Below, one piece after another: positions 60,162 through 64,000 of a stretch of 64,000 nucleotides of DNA. The position numbers were made by a program, and so were the translations under genes. Position 1 is the first letter of the stretch, and every line of letters starts with the position of its first letter. The notes beneath the pieces are model-generated. The model had not been told where the DNA came from, ran no database searches, and was given only the letters and a program-made list of their open reading frames with translations. The stretch spans positions 2,356,001-2,420,000 of the forward strand of contig NZ_CP054212.1 in the NCBI RefSeq assembly GCF_013285385.1. Reading direction: 5' to 3'. Source of the stretch: Paramixta manurensis (GTDB lineage Bacteria > Pseudomonadota > Gammaproteobacteria > Enterobacterales > Enterobacteriaceae).

Positions 60162-61784
60162 TTAATGTTTAAGGATGTAGAGCTCGCGGCTGTAAGCCAC
60201 ATCTTCCGGGTTATTAATGGGGTAACCTTTCACCCACGGCTTAATCAAACGCCCATTGGTATACTGATAAATTGGCGCGATCGGCGCCTGATCGGCGAGG
60301 ATCTGTTCGGCACGGTTATAATCCTCATTACGCATCTTGTCGTTAGTTTCTTTACTCGCCTGAGCCAGCACCGCATCATATTCAGCGCTGTTAAAACGGG
60401 CAATATTGCCGCTATGGGCCGAAGTTAACAAACTGAGAAAGGTTGAAGGCTCGTTATAATCGCCAACCCATGAAGCGCGAATAACATCGAAATTGCCGCT
60501 ATTGCGGCTGTCGATATAGGTTTTCCACTCCTGATTTTGCAATTTCACCTCAGCGCCCAAGTTCTTTTTCCACATTGACGCCACCGCAATAGCAATCTTT
60601 TGGTGGTTTTCCGAGGTGTTATATAACAGCGTCAGATGCAAAGGCTTAGTTGGGCCGTACCCCGCCGCCGCCAGCATGCCTTTCGCCTGCGCGTTAAGCT
60701 CCGCCTGGGAGTGTTGTTGTAGGAAACTGGCTTTCGGTTTAAAACCTGCGGTGACATCCGGCGTAAAATGCCAGGCTGGCTTCTCGCCGGTGCCCAACAC
60801 CTTTTCAGCGATGATGCGGCGATCAATACTCCACGACAGCGCGCGCCGCACCCGCACATCGGCGGTCGGGCCTTTTTGCGTGTTGAACGCGTAGTAGTAG
60901 GTCCCTAATTGATCTGGCGTATACACTTGGTCGGGAATGGTTTTTTTCAACAGCCCATACATATTTTTCGGGAACGACTCAGTAATATCAATATCACCGG
61001 CGCGATAGCGTTTAGTGGCGCTCGACTCTTCGTTAATTGGCACAAACGTCACTTTGGTCAACACCGAGTGCGCGTTGTCCCAATACTTATCATTGCGCAC
61101 CAGCACAATCTTTTCATTCACCACCCGTTGTTCCAGACGATATGCCCCATTGCCAACCAGATTCTCTTTTTTAGTCCAGCCATCGCCAAACTGTTCAACC
61201 ACCTTCTGCGGTACCGGATAAAGGCTGAAATTAGCCGCCAGGCTCGGGAAGTAAGGCACCGGCCGTTCCAGCGAGACTTTAAGATGCGTATTATCCAGCG
61301 CCACCACGCCCAGTTTATCGGGTGACAGAGTGCCTTTGGTGATGGCATCCGCATTCAACATTCCTGCCAACCCGGCGAACCAGGCAAACGGCGACGTATT
61401 TTTCGGATCCACTAAACGTTGCCAGCTGTAGACAAAATCATGAGCGGTCAGCGGATCGCCATTCGACCAACGGGCATCTTTACGCAGGGTAAAAATCCAG
61501 GTTTTGTTGTCATTCGTCTGCCAGCTCTGCGCCACGCCTGGCACAATCTTTCCATTTGCATCCTGATTGGTGAGCCCTTCAAACAGATCCCGAATGACTT
61601 GAATTTCCGGCAACCCCACCGCTTTCACCGGATCAAGCGACGCAGGTTCATCCTTAATATGACGAACAATTTCCTGTTTAGCGGCCAGTTGCGTTCCCGG
61701 TGGCACGATTGCGGCCCACGCAGGTGCATACAGGCTGGCAACCCACAGCGCCCCCAGAGTAAAACGAAAGGATTTCATCATCAT
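60162..61784 (-). CDS. mppA: Murein tripeptide-binding protein MppA
   Basis: A 540-residue periplasmic family-5 binding protein (OppA/MppA type) with a signal peptide ending in APAWA. The motifs QEIVRHIKDEPASLDPVKAVG, GLTNQDANGKIVPGVAQSW, WIFTLRKDARWSNGDPLTAH and NLVGNGAYRL are typical. MppA binds L-Ala-gamma-D-Glu-meso-DAP released from murein and delivers it to the Opp permease. Three ATG codons in a row (61784, 61781, 61778) follow AAGGG; the exact start is ambiguous. MppA is preferred over OppA because mpaA and ycjG, which process the same tripeptide, lie next to it. Confidence 0.87.
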   Translation of the reverse strand: MMMKSFRFTLGALWVASLYAPAWAAIVPPGTQLAAKQEIVRHIKDEPASLDPVKAVGLPEIQVIRDLFEGLTNQDANGKIVPGVAQSWQTNDNKTWIFTLRKDARWSNGDPLTAHDFVYSWQRLVDPKNTSPFAWFAGLAGMLNADAITKGTLSPDKLGVVALDNTHLKVSLERPVPYFPSLAANFSLYPVPQKVVEQFGDGWTKKENLVGNGAYRLEQRVVNEKIVLVRNDKYWDNAHSVLTKVTFVPINEESSATKRYRAGDIDITESFPKNMYGLLKKTIPDQVYTPDQLGTYYYAFNTQKGPTADVRVRRALSWSIDRRIIAEKVLGTGEKPAWHFTPDVTAGFKPKASFLQQHSQAELNAQAKGMLAAAGYGPTKPLHLTLLYNTSENHQKIAIAVASMWKKNLGAEVKLQNQEWKTYIDSRNSGNFDVIRASWVGDYNEPSTFLSLLTSAHSGNIARFNSAEYDAVLAQASKETNDKMRNEDYNRAEQILADQAPIAPIYQYTNGRLIKPWVKGYPINNPEDVAYSRELYILKH

Positions 61785-61939
61785 CGGCCCTTAAATCTGT
61801 CAAAGAGAAGATGCCAGACAGGCATTCGCTATCATTGCCTGGCACTTTATCGCAAATCCTTGATCGATAAATAGCTATTTTCACCCGGCCGGTTTTACGT
61901 TAGCTTTATTTGCGAGGATCTTCACAGGAGTTCATAGAC

Positions 61940-62647
61940 ATGTCGTTGCTACATCCGCGTCCGTTGCGCGGCAAACTGGATGTGGAAGCAAAAACCTACG
62001 GTACCTCGGTGCTTGGCGCGCCGCTGTTATGGTTCCCTGCTCCGCTGGCCGATGCGAACAGTGGGTTGATTTTGGCTGGCACGCATGGCGATGAAACGGC
62101 TTCAATCGTCACTCTCTCCTGTGCGATGCGGACATTGCAAGAAACGCATCGCCGCCACCATGTGGTGCTGGCGGTCAACCCGGACGGGTGCCAACTTGGT
62201 CTACGGGCCAATTATCGCGGCGTGGATCTTAACCGCAACTTTCCGGCGGCCAACTGGCAGTCTGGAGAGTCGGTGTACCGCTGGAATAGTGCGGCGGATG
62301 AGCGCGATGTGATTTTATCAACCGGCGACGCCCCGGCTTCAGAGCCGGAAACACAGGCGCTGTGTACCCTGATTCATCAACTGGCTCCGCGTTGGGTGGT
62401 CAGTTTTCATGAGCCGCTGGCGTGTATTGAAGATCCGCATAGCAGCCCATTAGGTCACTGGCTGGCGCTACGCATGGCGTTACCACTGGTGAGCAGCGTC
62501 GGTTATGCCACGCCAGGCTCATTCGGCAGTTGGTGCGCAGATTTAAGTCTGCCGTGCATTACTGCCGAATTACCGCCGGTTTCCGCCGATGCCGCCAGTG
62601 AGACGTGGTTGCAGGCAATGATCGATTTACTTAGCTGGCAGCCGTAA
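61940..62647 (+). CDS. mpaA: Murein tripeptide amidase MpaA
   Basis: A 235-residue M14-type zinc carboxypeptidase. AGTHGDETASIV contains the HxxE zinc ligands, NPDGCQLGLRANYRGVDLNRNFP is the substrate Arg/Asn region, and VSFHEPLACIED holds the third His. MpaA cleaves gamma-D-Glu-meso-DAP in the murein tripeptide in the cytoplasm. ATG 61940 has AGGAG ten bases upstream. It is divergent from mppA, and its 3' end overlaps the convergent ycjG by 17 bases. Confidence 0.93.
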   Translation: MSLLHPRPLRGKLDVEAKTYGTSVLGAPLLWFPAPLADANSGLILAGTHGDETASIVTLSCAMRTLQETHRRHHVVLAVNPDGCQLGLRANYRGVDLNRNFPAANWQSGESVYRWNSAADERDVILSTGDAPASEPETQALCTLIHQLAPRWVVSFHEPLACIEDPHSSPLGHWLALRMALPLVSSVGYATPGSFGSWCADLSLPCITAELPPVSADAASETWLQAMIDLLSWQP

Positions 62648-63608
62648 GATCGATACGCCCGGCGGAAAAACGTAGCCCGGGCTCTACATCCACCGCCAGC
62701 CAGGTAGGGCCATCCAAATCAATGAAACGCGCGCGCGGCACCAGCGGTAACGCGGCGTTAATCGCCCTTGAGGTGCAGAGCATACAACCGAGCATCACGC
62801 CAAACCCCGCTGCTTCAGCCGCGTTTGCCAGCGCCAGCGCTTCAGTAAGCCCGCCGGTTTTATCCAGCTTAATGTTCACCAGCTCATAACGCGCGCGTAG
62901 CGCTGGCAGACTTTCACGCGTATGGCAACTTTCATCGGCGCAAATCGGTAATGGATGAATAAAGTTTTCTAACCCGGCATCCTCTTCCGCCGGTAGCGGC
63001 TGCTCCAACATTTCAACGCCAAGGTCCGCCAATAATTGGCAACGGGCCGCCAACCCTTCGCTGTGCCAAGACTCATTCGCATCGACGATCAGCCGCGCCT
63101 CGGGCACAGCGGTACGAATCGCCATCAGCCGTTCGGTAATCAGATGATCATCCAGCTTAATTTTTAGCAACCGGGCACCATTATCCCAGGCGGCCAGTGC
63201 ACTGCTGGCCATCGCCTCTGGCGTATCGATACTGACGGTTTGCGCCATTGAGACGGTGGCCGGTAGCGGCGTAGCCAGCGATTGCCACAGCGTTTGCTGC
63301 TGTTGACGGGCGGCGAGATCCCACAATGCAGAATCGATCGCATTACGCGCAGCGCCAGCGGGTAACGCCTGTTGCAGAGCCTCGCGTGATAAACCGCGCT
63401 CTAACGCCGGTAATAGCGCACTAATTTGCGCCAGCACCGAGGACTCGCTTTCCCCGTAACGTGGATAGGGCGTGCATTCACCAATCCCCTTAACGCCATT
63501 CTCTTCCAGCTCTACCACCACCACGCCCGCTTCGGTACGCGCGCCGCGTGCTATAATAAAAGGCTTATGTAACGGCCAGGCCTCAGGGTAAACTCTTACC
63601 GCTCTCAT
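62631..63608 (-). CDS. ycjG: L-Ala-D/L-Glu epimerase
   Basis: A 325-residue enolase-superfamily enzyme (muconate lactonizing subgroup). The catalytic lysines are in LLKIKLDD (KxK motif) and in NIKLDKTGG; the metal ligands are Asp in LIVDANESW, Glu in EQPLPAEEDAGLE and Asp in ICADESCH. It epimerises L-Ala-D-Glu, the product of MpaA, to L-Ala-L-Glu so that ordinary peptidases can degrade it. AAGGATG precedes ATG 63608. Also called AeeA. Divergent from tpx. Confidence 0.94.
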   Translation of the reverse strand: MRAVRVYPEAWPLHKPFIIARGARTEAGVVVVELEENGVKGIGECTPYPRYGESESSVLAQISALLPALERGLSREALQQALPAGAARNAIDSALWDLAARQQQQTLWQSLATPLPATVSMAQTVSIDTPEAMASSALAAWDNGARLLKIKLDDHLITERLMAIRTAVPEARLIVDANESWHSEGLAARCQLLADLGVEMLEQPLPAEEDAGLENFIHPLPICADESCHTRESLPALRARYELVNIKLDKTGGLTEALALANAAEAAGFGVMLGCMLCTSRAINAALPLVPRARFIDLDGPTWLAVDVEPGLRFSAGRIDLTAAS

Positions 63609-63807
63609 CCACGCATCCTTTTGTTACTGGTTGATAGAGTAATAGCGTAATAACTTTTTGACAGCACTCACCTTCGCAAAATTTTGTGGATGTGCCAATC
63701 TTAACGGCGCGATGCATGTCACGGACATGGCATATAATTTCGCTGTCTCACCCGGCTCCGCCCTCGGGGGCGGCCCGAAGTGTTAAACATATGAATAAGG
63801 AACGATT

Positions 63808-64000
63808 ATGTCTCAAACCGTACATTTTCAGGGCAATGCGGTATCTGTTGACGGACAGTTGCCAAAAGCAGGCGAGAAAGCAAAACCGTTTACGCTGGTT
63901 GCCAAAAACCTTTCTGATGTTTCACTTTCCGAATATGCGGGTAAGCGTAAGGTTCTGAATATTTTTCCGAGTATTGATACCGGCGTCTGCGCAGCGTCGG
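63808..64000 (+). CDS. tpx: Thiol peroxidase Tpx, N-terminal part (runs off the right edge)
   Basis: The first 64 codons are visible: MSQTVHFQGNAVSVDGQLPK, the domain start PFTLVAKNLSDVSLSEYAGK, and RKVLNIFPSIDTGVCAAS with the peroxidatic Cys of Tpx (about residue 61). It is a periplasm-associated or cytoplasmic peroxiredoxin that reduces lipid hydroperoxides with thioredoxin. AAGGAACG precedes ATG 63808. Divergent from ycjG, the same pairing as in E. coli. The resolving Cys and the rest are outside the window. Confidence 0.95.
   Translation, partial: MSQTVHFQGNAVSVDGQLPKAGEKAKPFTLVAKNLSDVSLSEYAGKRKVLNIFPSIDTGVCAAS

Noticed and set aside
1..64000. CRISPR arrays, insertion sequences, prophage genes, tRNA or rRNA genes
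   Set aside because: No regularly spaced repeats, transposase or phage motifs, or tRNA cloverleaf-like segments were seen on reading both strands.

Overview
The window is bacterial chromosome from the order Enterobacterales. About half of its genes match Escherichia coli genes of the replication-terminus half closely (fnr, uspE, pntAB, ydgH, rstAB, asr, hrpA, azoR, ydbH-ynbE-ydbL, ldhA, ydbK, dbpA, ttcA, zntB, mppA, mpaA, ycjG, tpx). Gene order is shuffled relative to E. coli and extra catabolic and transport genes are interspersed. That mix fits a plant- or environment-associated lineage such as Erwiniaceae (Pantoea/Erwinia-like), but the species cannot be fixed from the sequence alone. I see no prophage, insertion sequence, tRNA, rRNA or CRISPR array.

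Positions 1-27.9 kb are the more variable half. In order it holds: a truncated gene at the left edge; an XRE/MmyB regulator with two MFS exporters; an HxlR regulator divergent from a flavodoxin-like oxidoreductase; a small Cys/His protein; cytochrome b561 with the sugar exporter sotB; a CobW GTPase behind a Zur box; a TetR regulator facing a tandem pair of DUF1471 proteins, with three matching operator-like sites; yegP; a peptide-scavenging group (DppA-like binding protein, peptidase T, amino-acid binding protein, methionine aminotransferase, LysR); a chemoreceptor; DoxX; the divergent ydcJ/ydcI pair; smrA; and a complete D-arabitol operon (dalR, dalDKT).

Positions 28-64 kb are mostly core genome. 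fnr (with its own FNR box) and uspE are followed by convergent pntAB, then ydgH and a YdgI-type antiporter. The rstAB two-component genes lead through an M32 carboxypeptidase to asr, which carries an RstA-like box, and then to the 26-residue ydgU and the protease ydgD. Next come hrpA, azoR, the ydbH-ynbE-ydbL envelope operon, ldhA, ydbJ, an MgtC-like gene, ydbK, dbpA and ttcA. The anaerobic small RNA FnrS lies beside zntB with an FNR site at about -42. The window ends with the murein-recycling genes mppA, mpaA and ycjG and the 5' part of tpx.

Two physiological themes recur. One is oxygen and redox control: FNR, FnrS, pyruvate:flavodoxin oxidoreductase, lactate dehydrogenase, transhydrogenase, thiol peroxidase and azoreductase. 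The other is envelope and acid stress: RstAB, Asr, DUF1471 proteins, YdbH-type lipid transport and murein peptide recycling. I found no clearly new multi-gene system. The best leads are the TetR-operator/DUF1471 module, an unrecognised gene divergent from rstAB, a proline-rich mini-protein gene next to fnrS, and the orphan binding-protein/peptidase cluster.
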